Notes under the pieces: model-generated
What the model was told of the DNA's origin: nothing
Seen by the model: only the letters and a program-made list of their open reading frames with translations
Database searches by the model: none
In this document: piece by piece, positions 10,081 through 21,062 of the stretch
Numbering within the stretch: position 1 is the first letter of the stretch
Layout: every line of letters starts with the position of its first letter
Position numbers and translations under genes: made by a program
Assembly (NCBI GenBank): GCA_023374025.1
Contig: SIJG01000002.1
Coordinates: 278,998 to 342,997 of the forward strand
DNA: 64,000 bases
Source of the DNA: Heterodera schachtii
Lineage: Eukaryota; Nematoda; Chromadorea; Rhabditida; Heteroderidae
Direction: 5' to 3'

Positions 10081-11417
10081 TAGGGTTGGGCCCCCGACGT
10101 CGGGGTTGGAAAATTCGGGGTTCGGGGTTGTCGGGGTTGGAAGCGTCGGGGTTCGGGTCGGGGTTGCAAAATCGTTCGGGGTTCGGGGTCGGGGTTCGGG
10201 GTTTTTCAATTTTTGCCTTATACCATATAGTCAAAATTTTTTTTTTTTTTAGCTTAAATTTTTTTTTATTATTCATAATAATACTTTTATGTACTTTTTT
10301 ATTTCTTTTTATCATAGATATTTTTGAATAGAATTAATTAAAAACGATAAGAAATTTTTAAAATGAACAATTTTGTGAAAATTTGTAAAAATTGTCAAAA
10401 TTTCAAAATTTTCCTCCGGCTCCAGGCCCCCAAAACTTATTTTTTCTTAAAAAATTTGGCTCAAAGTCGAAAAAATTGGTTATTTTTGGTGAAAAGCAGT
10501 TAACAAATTGCATTCTACTTCTCTAATTTTCAAAAGTTTTGCGGCGGCGCTTACTGACACTGCCGGACCCTTGTTCCCGAAAAGTTTTTTGTTTTTCAAA
10601 TCATCTTTTTTTTCGCGGCGCGTTTTTTCTAAAGACTTTTAGGAAAGGGGTCCGGCGGTGCCGATAGGCGCCGCCGGAAAAAATTTCGAAAATTTGAGTG
10701 AGATTTGTAAACAGATTTTGTCCAAAAAATTAATAATTTGTTTTGATTTTGAGCAAAATTTCTAGGTTTTTTGGGGCGCAGGCGATGCCGATATGCAGCG
10801 CCGGACGAATTTTAAAATTTAAGCTTTATTTTCTAATAGATTTTCACCAAAAAATTATGAATTTCCGTGAAATTTTTATTTATTTTTTTTATATTTTTGC
10901 AAAAATATTTTGAAAAATATTAACTTTTCATGATTTACTCTAATTAAATTTTTTAATTTCAACGAAAGTAAAATTGGGTTTAATTTTTCAATAAATAATG
11001 CCAATGATGACCAATTATTTAAGGGTATTTAAAAAAAACTCTATTAATCATAAAAAAAATAAATTATAAAAGAAAAAGTAAACCAGGATCGAACTCATGA
11101 CAAAATTGAGTTATGTTAACGCACTAACCACTACACCACTTCTACATATAAAAGAACAAATGCAAATTAATTTATTTAATAAAAATCTGGCAAAATGGTT
11201 AAAGAAAATTCAAATTTGAATAATTTTTTTGCCTTTTCTCTCACGAAAATGCCATTCTTAGGGGTGTATATTTAACCCCGACCCCGGTCGGGGTTAAGGG
11301 TCGGGGTTCGGGGTTGTCGGGGTAGGAAGCGTCGGGGTTCGGGGTCGGGGTTTTCCCCGAAAATGGCCAAAAATGTCGGGGTTCGGGGTCGGGGGCGGGG
11401 TCGGGGGCCCAACCCTA
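10081..11417. mobile_element. hAT-like element with GGGGTTCGGGGTC words
   Basis: A 1337-bp element with inverted ends TAGGGTTGGGCCCCCGAC and GTCGGGGGCCCAACCCTA, flanked by a perfect 8-bp direct repeat ATCCAAAT (10073-10080 and 11418-11425). The left block (10081-10205) and right block (11265-11410) consist of GGGGTTCGGGGTCGGGG words. Inside are three GC-rich hairpin motifs (10543-10567, 10651-10678, 10774-10805), an AT-rich core, a decayed tRNA-like stretch (11090-11150) and a TAGGGGTGTA motif at about 11260. No transposase frame, so it would depend on enzyme supplied elsewhere. Confidence 0.88.
11090..11150 (-). repeat. decayed tRNA-like (SINE-type) stretch inside the hAT-like element
   Basis: Read on the minus strand it has an A-box-like TGGTGTAGTGGTTAGTGC and, about 30 bases on, a B-box-like GAGTTCGATCC. 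The acceptor and T stems do not pair, so this is not a functional tRNA gene. Confidence 0.4.
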
Positions 11418-11609
11418 ATCCAAATCAAAAATTTTTTCGATTTTTTGTGTCAAATTGTCCCACAATTTAGCTGTTTGCAACATTTTTGCGATCGCCGTCG
11501 ACTCCGGCGCTGTGTCGCCCGTGCCGATGATGGACAACGACGTCGCTACTGATGGGGAGGGCGGCACTGTTGCAGCGTCCGCCACCGCAACCACCAACGG
11601 CGGGGACAT

Positions 11610-11953
11610 CGTCGGCGGCGGCAAAAGCGAATGCGAGTGACAGCGGCGACAAAAGTGTGACCAAACGCGGGGGACGGAGGGACGGGCGCGAACGACTTGC
11701 CATCATTTCAATGCCCCAGCAAAAATAGAGGAAAAGAAATGCAAAAATTTGATTTGATTTTTATTGATTGATTTGTGTGTGACTTTTAAATGACGAGAGA
11801 GAGGCGAATACATTGAATGGGGAATTAATGTATGATGAGAAATTTGTTGGTTTCACAATATTTGATATTTTTGATTTGTCACAAAATCTCTTCAAAGCAT
11901 TTTTAGCAATTTGACCAAATCACTTGTCGCACAAAATCACAGAAGCTGCCGCG
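11610..11953. promoter_or_regulatory. shared intergenic region of two divergent genes
   Basis: The minus-strand frame starting at 11609 (or 11706) and the RING ligase starting at 11954 point away from each other across at most 345 bp. Such a spacing implies a bidirectional promoter, but I can name no element in it. Confidence 0.4.
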
Positions 11954-14900
11954 ATGCCTACGTATTGGTGGTAAGTCGGACAATTCGAAAGGACAATGGG
12001 GATAAGTGGTTTTTGAAAAATTTGACATTTTGTGGCTTTGTTTTTGAATTGGCTTTTGAAGATTAATAAAGTGCTCTTTGGGTTCAAAAAAGCGGTTAAA
12101 ATTCTTGCTGTTTTGAGGAACTTTTGGGTTAAATTAAACAGTTACAAAATGTCGGTTTTATAATTTTTTAACAAAATTTCCAGCCACAAGTGTCGCCGCC
12201 GATGCACCGCATTGGAGCGGTATGACGACGGAGTGCGGTGAGTTTTGATAGGCAGACAAACTTACGAGTTGACACCATCATGAAAAAAGGAGTGGGGAAG
12301 GGTCAATCGAATTTTTTGCTAATGGTTCCAGCCATGACAATTGATGTCTTTTTCTGCTTTTCAAACTGTTTTTGCAATACGCTTTTTCCGTACAAAAACA
12401 AACGTGGTGAACCGAAGGTTGGGTGGGGTTCGGCGGTGCCGATGGAAAATTATGTTATTGGTTTGGTATTAATTTTGTGTAGAAATAACAATTTGTTATT
12501 TTGGGCTAATTAATGGAAATGGAGTTTTCTTGGTACGGCGGTGCTGAGCTATGACCTTCTCCTCCCCACCCCCTTTTTTCATATATTTCTGTAATTAATT
12601 TTTGTGTAATTCAACTTTTTTTCAGTTGTGGGCGCTGCCACGAGGGATTCATTGAGGTTGTTTTGTGTTTAAGGAGGGAACTGTGTTTTTTTAATTTAAC
12701 AATTAAATTTCCAGGAAATCGACGATATTCAGGAAGACCATTCTCAGCGTTCCGCGTCCGATTCACCGCAGCAAACGCCGCCGCCGCTTGTTTTGCAGGG
12801 GGACGAGAACCCATTTGGCGCATTTCCCGGCTCACCGTTTGCTCGGGTAGGCGTCAAAACAGACCAAAGCTAAATTTCACGTCAAGATTTATTTTGGACA
12901 ATCATCAAGAATTGGTGACCCGACGAAAAAAATGTTAAAAAATTTGGAATGCATTTTTTGTAGGCTTAAAAATAAACTGATCACGAATCTGAACTCAGGT
13001 TTTGCAGAATCATTGATTTTGTCTGTAACTTTTCATCAATTATTTGATCTGGAGTTCGAGTCGATTGCGATTTATTTTTATTATGATACTTGGTGAAATA
13101 ATAGACAAAATGAAGGCTCTTGCAAAACCTGAGTTCCTATTCGCGATCAGCGCATTGTTGCCTTCCAAATTTTAAATATTTTTTCACCTGGACACCAATT
13201 CGTGATGATTGCCTTATTTTGTTCGTTTAAAAAAACCAAAAACGGTGAACTTCCGAGCTGGGAATTTTCGGCTTTTTCAAATTTGACGATTTAAAAACAA
13301 AAAAACACCCTTTTTCTCTATGTTTATATCTACAAACTACAATTTAATCTTTTTGTTCAAACCTTTTATTTAATTCAGCTCTTCCAACTCATCCACAACA
13401 ATATTTTTCCTACTACCACCGCCGCGGCTGGGAACGTCGGTCGTCCAACGGTGCTCGTCCATCGCCGGTCCGCAAGCGAAGGGCCGTCCACGGCGACCCA
13501 TCAGCCGCAGCATCGCCACGCCGCTGCCACGCCGCCACCAGTGCCGATGGATCAGCAGCCGCACACGCAACGCAGTCACGCTCAGCAGCAGGCAATTTTT
13601 GGAAGAATCAATGAAATTAAAAGTGTCAAAATGGTCGAATGGGAATTGAGTCGGATTGGGTGGGGAACTTGTCACAAAACAGGACCATCCGTGCACAGTT
13701 TTTGTTTGTTTTCGGTGTTGCGACTTTTTTACTACTTATCATAAATAGCTGTGCACGGGGGGGGGGGGGGTCGTGCCATCGAATTTGGCACTGTCGGAAC
13801 GCAAACTCTTTATTTTCTTCAACAAATTGAACTCTAAATAACAAAAATTTGACCAATTAGACAAAAGGTGTTAACAAACCGGATTAAATTACAAAAATTT
13901 TTACAGCGCCGCCGGATCCCACCCCTGGTCTACCAAAAAATTTTTTTTGAAAAAAGTGTGCCACAAAAAAATTCTTTACTGGGCAATCAAATTTGAACGA
14001 AGCATCCCAAGAAATCTCTCCTCGGCATCTCTCTTTAATACCAAAACATGGGCATTTAGACAAGAATAATAAAATACCAAGTCTCATGTTGTTTAGGCTT
14101 CCGACCGACCGCAGCCGCAGCAGCACGAACAGATCAACCACAACGACCTCCTCACTTTGTTCATGGACCAATTCCTCGGTCCGATCAGTGAGTTTTTTTT
14201 TGTTTTTATTCAAAATGTAAAATGACACCACCTTAATTAACATAATGTTAAGTGAATAACGCTCAAATGGACAACACGGGTGGCCGGACGCAAGTCATCA
14301 TTCAATTGGGAGGCGACGGCGGAGGCGGCGGAGCGCAGCCGGGGGGCATTTTCAAGTGGGTTTAGTCGGAACAGAGGGATTCCTTCTATGCACGGACAGG
14401 CCGTGTTACCAGAAAAAAATGGAAGGAGAATTCGAAAAACTTATGTATATTTTTGGTCTTCGGCCCCAAAAAATTTTTTACGGTATAATTTTAGAAATTA
14501 TAGATACTTGCGAAAAAAATGCTTTGCTTTTTGATAGTTTATTCAGAAATGAAATCAAATTTATGCACTTTTGGTCAAATAAAAAAATGTTTTGTTGACT
14601 TCTCCTACCCCACCCTTTCTAATGAATGTTTTCATTCAAAAAAGCCTTATGACACGCACTAATTGTAAATAATTATCTTTCAGTATCCATGGCAATTTGC
14701 AGGACTACGCTTGGGGCGAGCATGGATTGGGTAAGAAAAACACTCAAGCCTTTTTCAATTTTTTTGAATTTTTTTAAAGACAATGTTCTCACTGCTCTTC
14801 TCAACACTTTTGACGGGACACAGCAGCAGACACGGGCACTTCGCCCTGAGGGTACAAAAAGATGAATTTAAACAATAATAATTTTAAATTGATTGAAACT

Positions 14901-15264
14901 CGGGGCCACATTTCGTAAAAGTGCCGTCTCTCATAATTTCATTTGTTATTTTTAAAATTTATTTTTCAGACATCGACAAATTGCCTTCTGCAAAGGTCGG
15001 GCCCAAACACATAGAAAATGCAACCCAATGTACGACCTGCATGGAATACTTCGTCCTTGATGAGACGGTTGCGAAGCTGGACTGTGAACACATCTTCCAC
15101 CCCGACTGCTTGAAACCGTGGTTGGCGCGCAACAACGTGAGTTTCGGATGAAATTCCTCCATTTTCTTGAATTTCCCTTTTTTCAGACGTGTCCAATTTG
15201 TCGGAAGCAGATCGACCCGTCCAAGTGGGGCCCGAGTATTTCGGATGTGGACGAATTGGACTAG
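11954..15264 (+). CDS. RNF126: RNF126/RNF115-type RING-H2 E3 ubiquitin ligase
   Basis: Cytosolic quality-control ubiquitin ligase. Exons, all in phase: 11954-11970, 12184-12237, 12626-12656, 12715-12846, 13379-13591, 14097-14187, 14253-14355, 14684-14730, 14780-14851, 14970-15136, 15187-15264; 334 residues, close to the family's usual length. An N-terminal zinc ribbon (Cys6, Cys9, Cys25, Cys28; YWCHKC .. RCGRCHEGFIEE) binds client adaptors such as BAG6 in the human protein. A Pro/Gln/His-rich linker follows, then the diagnostic motif DYAWGEHGLDNVLTALLNTF (family GDYAWG.EGLD..V..LL). The C-terminal RING-H2 has Cys274, Cys277, Cys292, His294, His297, Cys300, Cys311 and Cys314, complete C3H2C3. 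Intron 5 (13592-14096) has a GC donor (CAG then GCAATT); no GT alternative keeps phase. The start is fixed by the zinc ribbon at residue 6. Confidence 0.95.
12977..13150. mobile_element. foldback remnant in RNF126 intron 4
   Basis: CTGATCACGAATCTGAACTC..GTTTTGCA at the left is complementary, with mismatches, to TGCAAAACCTGAGTTCCTAT..GATCAG at the right. The GATCACGAATC core resembles the arms of the family-1 elements. 174 bp, non-coding. Confidence 0.45.
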
Positions 15265-15304
15265 ATAAGCAATGATATGTCTGAGTATTCATTATTATAA
15301 ATTG

Positions 15305-15310
15305 AATAAA
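15305..15310 (+). terminator. poly(A) signal of the RNF126-type gene
   Basis: AATAAA lies 40 bases after the stop codon at 15262-15264, with an AT-rich sequence behind it. Canonical signal at a suitable distance. Confidence 0.7.
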
Positions 15311-16485
15311 GATGAAGCACAAAAATTTTTTTCCTTTTAATTCGGTAAAAATAACACATAAATTGCTAATTGAATGTGGGGCTAAACCTTTTAATTTTTC
15401 TGAATAATTTCTCCCCCCCCCCCATAGACCAAACTTTGTCCATATTTATTATTTGTTAGATGGCCCCCTTCTCGTCCGATTTGTGTTCAATTCATAAAAA
15501 AGCGTAGAACATATTTTTGTCACTGATCAGTCATTGCAATAATTGTGTAAATTTATTTTGCTATGCTTCATCTCCCCCTCATCATTCTCCGCCTCATCTT
15601 TTCCAATTTCAAATGCATTAAATTTATCCATTTTATTTTGATGATGATTTTGAATTTTTCATTTAAATTCAAGAGCAGTCAAGTGCCATCAAAAAACTCG
15701 GTGCATCCTTTGTTGGCATACTTTTGAAATTTTGGATGTATCCAATTTTGCACATCTTTAGCAAATGCGCCGACTGAATCTTTCTCTCTGCATTTTGACT
15801 TTTAAATTTAAAATTTTCAGTTTGAATTTTTGCCGCGCTTTTCCCCCGAGGGGTGGGCCAAAGGGTAAACGAACGAAGGAAGGAACACTTGCTGGACTTT
15901 TCTTTTCGTCCTTTCTCTTCTTCTCCGCCCATTTTTGCAATAAATGGACAAAAATAAATAGCAAATGTAAATGTTCTTCACATTTCTCACAATTTTGAAA
16001 TGACCGGTGCCTTCAGCAGAATTTTAAAATAGAGCCCCACTTTCGAGGAGGACAAATGGATAGACAGACACCCCATCCTTACTGCCCCAAAAGGCAACAC
16101 GTACTTTACAAAACAAAGCCTAAGCCTGGGCCCAACCAAGCCTCTAAGCCTAGGCCTTGCCTAAAACTTAGGCCGAAGCTTAAGCCAAAAGCTTAGGTTT
16201 TAACCTAAGCAATTTTATGAGTTGCCTTTTGTACGAGTTGTTACGACACCACCGAGGAATAAGCAGATTTTCCAAATTTGAATTTAAATTGCTCGCTCCC
16301 CGATCCCGAGCTTCCTCCCCCGATTTCCGATATTTTGCCCCCCCCCCCGAGCGAATTACTCGTAAAAAAACGGCATAAGGCCTTTCCGATCACGCAACCC
16401 ATCAAAAAGTTACGGGTGCCCAAACAAATTGACCCAATTTTTGGCGGTGCAAAAGTATATGAACAAATAGTTAATCGCCAAAATT
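15311..16485. other. intergenic stretch, repeats and one doubtful frame
   Basis: Contains C tracts (15412-15423, 16340-16350). A segment at 15690-15780, read on the minus strand, has ATGCCAACAAAGGATG, related to the foldback at 63015-63215. 16125-16205 has AAGCCTAGGCCTTGCC / AAGCTTAAGCC words. A plus-strand frame at 16278-16500 (DILPPPPSELLVKKRHK, KQIDPIFGGAKVYEQ) looks protein-like but has no start, splice partner or family; it is cut by the following foldback. Confidence 0.35.
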
Positions 16486-17146
16486 TCAATTCCAAGTCGG
16501 CAAAAAATTCTGAAAAAATTTCTGCTATGCTAACTTTTAGTGTTTATCAAAAAAGTCTTTTACACCAATTTGATCAGATCACTTCTTCATGGTAATCTGA
16601 AAAGCCAAAAATGGCTTGAAATCTGGAAAATTTTCAAAAAAATTCCTAGGGGGTTAGGAAAATTTTTCTGAAAATTTGAGTAGGCCTAATAGAAAGAGGA
16701 CAAAATTCTCTACAATAAACAAAAGACCGTAAGTCTCTACAACTAATTCCCTCAGAGCGCCATAGGGTGTCAAAATTAAGTGACATAAAAATGATCAATT
16801 TTCTACCATTTTCCCTTGAAATACGGTAGAAATCAGTCATTTTTGAATTGTCAAATGTTTCACGCTCTCTTGCTCTGCGGGTATTAGTCATAGAGCCATC
16901 ATCCAAAAGGCAATTCGGTAGAGAATTTTGTCCTCTTTCTGTTAGGCCTATTCAAATTTTCCAGAAAAATTTCCCTAACCCCCTAGGAATTTTTTAGAAA
17001 ATTTTCCCGATTTCAAGCCATTTTTGGCTTTTCAGATCACTATGAAGGAGTGATCTGATCAAGTTGGTGTAAGAGATTTTTTTGATCAGTATTAAAAGAT
17101 AGCACAGCAGGAATTTTTTCAGAATTTTCTGCCGACATGGAATTGA
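16486..17146. mobile_element. foldback element, about 660 bp
   Basis: Two long arms are inverted copies. Examples are TTGATCAGATCACTTCTTCA (left) against GAAGGAGTGATCTGATCAAG (right), CCTAGGGGGTTAGG against CCTAACCCCCTAGG, and GTAGGCCTAATAGAAAGAGG against CCTCTTTCTGTTAGGCCTA. Outer ends read TCAATTCCAAGTCGGC and its near complement. No coding capacity. Target duplication not found. Confidence 0.75.
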
Positions 17147-17664
17147 GTTTTCAATGGTTGTTGATTTATTCACTTGCTTTTTTAAAAAGATATTTGAAAA
17201 AATAATTTAAAGGCTATTGGATCAGATCGGAGGTTCGGATAAACAAATTGAATGTTTTTTTATTTTTGAAATTCATAAAAGTAATTAATAATTGAAAGTA
17301 ACAACAAATTAATGAACAAAAACCATTTGATAAAATTGTAAATAAATGCAAGAGTTTCAATACAATTAAATATAAATAATTATTAAAAATAATTTATAAA
17401 AATACATTTTTACAATTATTATGCAATTTATATAAAAATAAAAAGCTGGAAAAATTAATCCTTCTTTTAAAAATTAAGATCAATAAAAATTTGAAAAATA
17501 ATGCAAAATGAAATTAATAATTTATGCATTTAAGTAAAAAATAATTAAAAAAGAGAGTAAAGGAAAAGGCATAAAATTTAACAGCTAAACAGCATTTTGA
17601 CTATCAGAGATTTAAAATTTTTTTTATTTTCATAGATTTTGAACATAGGCGCAAATTAATGCCC
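17147..17664. other. AT-rich stretch, nothing recognised
   Basis: Mostly A/T with AATTAATAAT-type runs. No open frame, word repeat or inverted pair that I can support. Confidence 0.5.
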
Positions 17665-18303
17665 CGAGGACCGACATTTAGGGATCGAATGTCTTTTGGG
17701 GATCCGTGGGGAACTCGACATTTGGGGATTTTATTAAAACAAAAAAAAAAATTAAAAATTCACCCAAAATTAGAAAAATTTACGTCTGCTTTTAGCCAGA
17801 GTTAATTCCATTGCAAGAAAAAACAAAATAATATTTTTAAAATTAACTCTGTTTCCGGACTCACCACAAGGAAGCAGCAAATTTTAGCCCATACTAACCT
17901 CAACACAATAGACAAATCACAATACATTTTATGTACAGTACACCTCTTTCTAAGTTTTTTAAACGCCTTTCCCAAGGGCCAAAGGAAACAAAATTTCGTC
18001 GAGGACATTCAAAAGTTCCATACGGCTTTGCTGTCTAATTGTGTACAACAAATGCCGAAATCATCCTTTCTGTTTCTTATCTTTAGAGTGATTTTGTGCG
18101 GTGCTTTTTAACAAATTAATTTCTTTTTGTGACTCACTTGCAAAAAAGCAAATCTCAGTCCGGAAAAAGAGTTAATTTTAAAAATATTTTTTTGTTTTTT
18201 CTTGCAATGGAATTAACTCTGGCTAAAGCAGACGTAAATTTTTCTAATTTTGGGTGAATTTTTAATTTTTTTTTTGTTTTAATAAAATTCCCAAATGTCG
18301 AGT
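17665..18303. mobile_element. foldback element, truncated copy of family 2
   Basis: Shares both arms and centre with the 3643-4476 element: CCGACATTTAGGGATCGAA at the left, GGACTCACCACAAGGAAGCA, CATACTAACCTCAACACAAT, TTTATGTACAGTACA and CGCCTTTCCCAAGGGCCAA in the centre, and CCCAAATGTCGAG at the right. The outer word arrays are shortened to two or three units and the ends are lost. Confidence 0.7.
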
Positions 18304-18320
18304 TAATGAAAGTTCATTAC

Positions 18321-18872
18321 TAGGGATGCGATTTTTAGGCAAATGCCTAAAATTTTTGCGCACTTAATACGCTTAGATAAGCACGAAAAACGCGTTTTCC
18401 GCTTGGTTTGGGGTGTCTACGATGACTTTTAGTATGCCTAACTTTGCCTATTTTGGACTTTTTGTGCTTAATGCCTATTTGCCTATTTTTGTGCCTATTT
18501 CGCCATTTTTGGCGGCTTTTTCAGGATTTTGGGAAAAACCCTTACCAAAAATGCAATAAAAATGAAAAATACACCCCTAAGAATCGACCTAAAAAAATTC
18601 AGAAATACACCCCTAAGAATTGAAAAAAAATTTCACAAAAATTCGTCCCCAAAAATTAATTATTTTTCTTCATAAAAATTTTTGTGGTAAAAATTATTTT
18701 TATCGAAAACAACTTTCTAATTGAAATAAAGTAAAATAGGTTTTTTGATTAATTTTTAGAGTTTTGCTACCTAAAAAGCGTTAATAAAAAATTTATTTTT
18801 GCCTTTTTTAGTGCTTATTTGATGATTTTGTGCCTATTTCGCGATTTTTTGTGCCTAAAAATCACATCCCTA
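18321..18872. mobile_element. hAT-like element with TTTTTAGGCA ends
   Basis: 552 bp with inverted ends TAGGGATGCGATTTTTAGGC and GCCTAAAAATCACATCCCTA. Subterminal words are GCCTATTT and GTGCCTA. Inside, ACACCCCTAAGAAT occurs twice, the complement of the TAGGGGTGTA motif seen in other elements here. The flanking 8-mers (TTCATTAC, CTAATCAG) do not match, so the target duplication has decayed or one side was rearranged. Confidence 0.7.
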
Positions 18873-20881
18873 CTAATCAGGAAAATTTAATAGGTTATAT
18901 AAATGATAAATATAACAAATATAATATATAAATAAATCGAAATAAGAAAGGTTTATATTTTTTTTGGCCTTTGGCTACACAAATTGCAATATAATTTATG
19001 GAATTAAATATTATATAACTTATAGAAAAAAATCAATTGAACCAAGGAATTTAATTTAATTAAATAAAACAATTTTGTTTTTATATTTTTGAAAAATTCA
19101 CTTATACAAAACTTTATTATAAAATCCAATAAAAAAATTAATATAATTTAATAAAAACATAAAATAATTATTAAAAATAATCAATTGAAAGATAGTTATT
19201 TATTTTTAATACTTTAATGTATGATAATCAGGGCTTCTTTTTTTATAAATACATTTTTTTCCTGGTTTCTCCATAGCCTAATTAGTAGGAAAAACAATTT
19301 CTTTTTTGTGTTTGCGAACAAGAGTTGGGACTTTTATTTACATATTTTTACATATTTCGGGGTTTTCTACATATTAATTGTACATATTTTTATACATATT
19401 TTGGAATTTTTCGTACATATTTCGATTTTTCTTACACATTTTCATTTTTTTTATACATATTTTGGGGATTTTTCATCCTTTACGAGGAATTTTTTTTCTA
19501 AAAAATAATCATTTAAAAAATTTTATTTACATATTTCAGTACATATTTGAGGGTTTTTGTACATATTTCATATTCTCTGAAGCTTCATCACCATCATATT
19601 CAACGAACTTTTTACCCCTTTTTTCCATTAGGATTTACTTTATTTTAATAAAGATATCTTTTTTAAAGCGCCCAAAACAATTGGCTGACATTTGCGGCGC
19701 CGAAGAAATATTGACAAAAATAATTACCTTTTCGTTGAGTTAGTTCATTATTTTAAATATTTTTAAGCGGGATTTTCAGCAAAAACTTAAGTGGGCTTTT
19801 CAGCAATCACTGAATGTTTCGAGTTATAAATTTTGGTGGCAGCGTAGGGATTTTGCAAGGAAAAAGTTTAAAATGGGCAGTTAAAAAATTGCCCTCAATC
19901 GCTAAAAAATTTTCTTTCGTGAATAATTTAACCATTTTTACGGTAGTGTAAAGAAGCTGGCCGGGCAGTAAACTCGGGAAGCGTAATTGATAAAACCCAT
20001 AAAAGAAAGGGCGGATGTGGCACGGTAGCGCAATGGTGGGGCCACGAACTAATTACATTTTCACCCAAGGATTAACTATTTGTCATTTCTTATTTGGGGG
20101 CGTTTAATGCTTATCCACAAATGTCATTTGACTGGACGCCGCAAATTTCGAATCACCCGCGAAACAAAGTCAAATTGCCCTAAAAAGGACCTAAATTGTC
20201 GCACTTCTTTTTTTTTTGCATTTATTTTATAATTTTTTATAAAACAATTTTGAGTAAGTTTTTGAGAGAGTTTTGGCTAAATGTTAAGGCTTTCAGAAAA
20301 AAAAAAATTTGGTGGGATTAAATCTGGGGAGCTACGTGGTCGCTTTTCGATGGCTTGAAATAAGGTCTGCAAATCTACGAAACTCCATTTTGATTATGGT
20401 ACTTAGCAATGATGCCAAGTTCTGAAATTTTGTGGAAATATTATCATTTAGTTAGCTGTTTAATCGCCGCTTTTAGTTTGTCAAAAATGCCATTTATGAT
20501 AATAATAGGCATCGATAAAAATGGCATAAATTGGGTACGACCATTATTGTCAATTTTCGAAAGCGCTTGGGTGCTAGTACCTTAGGAATGTGATGATTAT
20601 CATTTTTTTTTGAGCTCCCATTGGCTGTTGTTAAGCTATTTTTCGAGCATTTATGCCTTATTTTAAGTATTTATTTTTGGGCCTTAATATCCCATAAAAT
20701 AAAAATTTATTTTGAATTTTCTTGGAAAAAAAGAATCGACCTAAATGTTCCCTAAATCCATTATTATTTTTTTCAAATGAAAATAAATTTTATTTGCATC
20801 ATTAGCCCTTAAAAAAAGTAAGAATTTACATAAAAAATATATAAAAAATATTCAATTGAATGCATAAAAGAATATTAAAAT
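18873..20881. repeat. AT-rich desert with TACATATTT words
   Basis: 19330-19570 carries TACATATTT about ten times with GGGGTTTT-like spacers, giving a Phe/Tyr/Ile-rich frame that is only a product of the repeat. 19800-20140 is less AT-rich (a tRNA-like CACGGTAGCGCAATGG near 20029 has no matching B box). No gene. Confidence 0.5.
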
Positions 20882-21062
20882 TAGAGACCGGACAAGAGGG
20901 TCGGTCGGTCTGTTTCGGTTAAAAACCGAAAAAAACACCGAAACCGAAAAAAAACCGAAAAACTCTAAAAATTCTCGGTCGGTCGGTTTTGGTTTAAAAA
21001 CCGAAAAAACCGAAACCGAAAAAATCGAAGAAAAATTTTCGGTTTATTTCGGTTTTTTTGAT
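20882..21062. mobile_element. solo hAT-like end with TCGGTTT words
   Basis: Starts TAGAGACCGG and continues with GGTCGGTCGGT, GGTTAAAAACCG and CCGAAACCGAAAA words to about 21062. It resembles the subterminal block of the word-rich elements, but no opposite end is visible. Confidence 0.45.

Larger units (their letters stand above)
9920..11609 (-). pseudogene. unrecognised reading frame split by a hAT-like element
   Basis: On the minus strand an open frame from ATG 11609 (an upstream extension reaches about 11700 without a Met in frame) encodes 64 residues ending AKLWDNLTQKIEKIFDLD at 11418. There the element at 10081-11417 begins, and its first three bases TAG are an in-frame stop. If the element and one 8-bp target copy are removed, the frame continues at 10072 with HSDNTKSQNEIC and ends 50 residues later at the TAA 9920-9922. 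The uninterrupted product would be about 114 residues. It is rich in Ala, Ser, Thr and Pro at the N-terminus, with a short helical centre. Function unknown. A competing frame starts at ATG 11706 (MMASRSRPS..) with a signal-peptide-like hydrophobic run; either could be the true N-terminus. Confidence 0.55.

Noticed and set aside
11090..11150. tRNA gene on the minus strand
   Set aside because: Box motifs only; stems do not fold. It lies inside a transposable element.
16278..16500. Proline-rich protein-coding exon
   Set aside because: Protein-like composition but no start, splice partner or family, and it runs into a foldback arm.
19221..19743. Phe/Tyr/Ile-rich membrane proteins
   Set aside because: Products of the TACATATTT word repeat.
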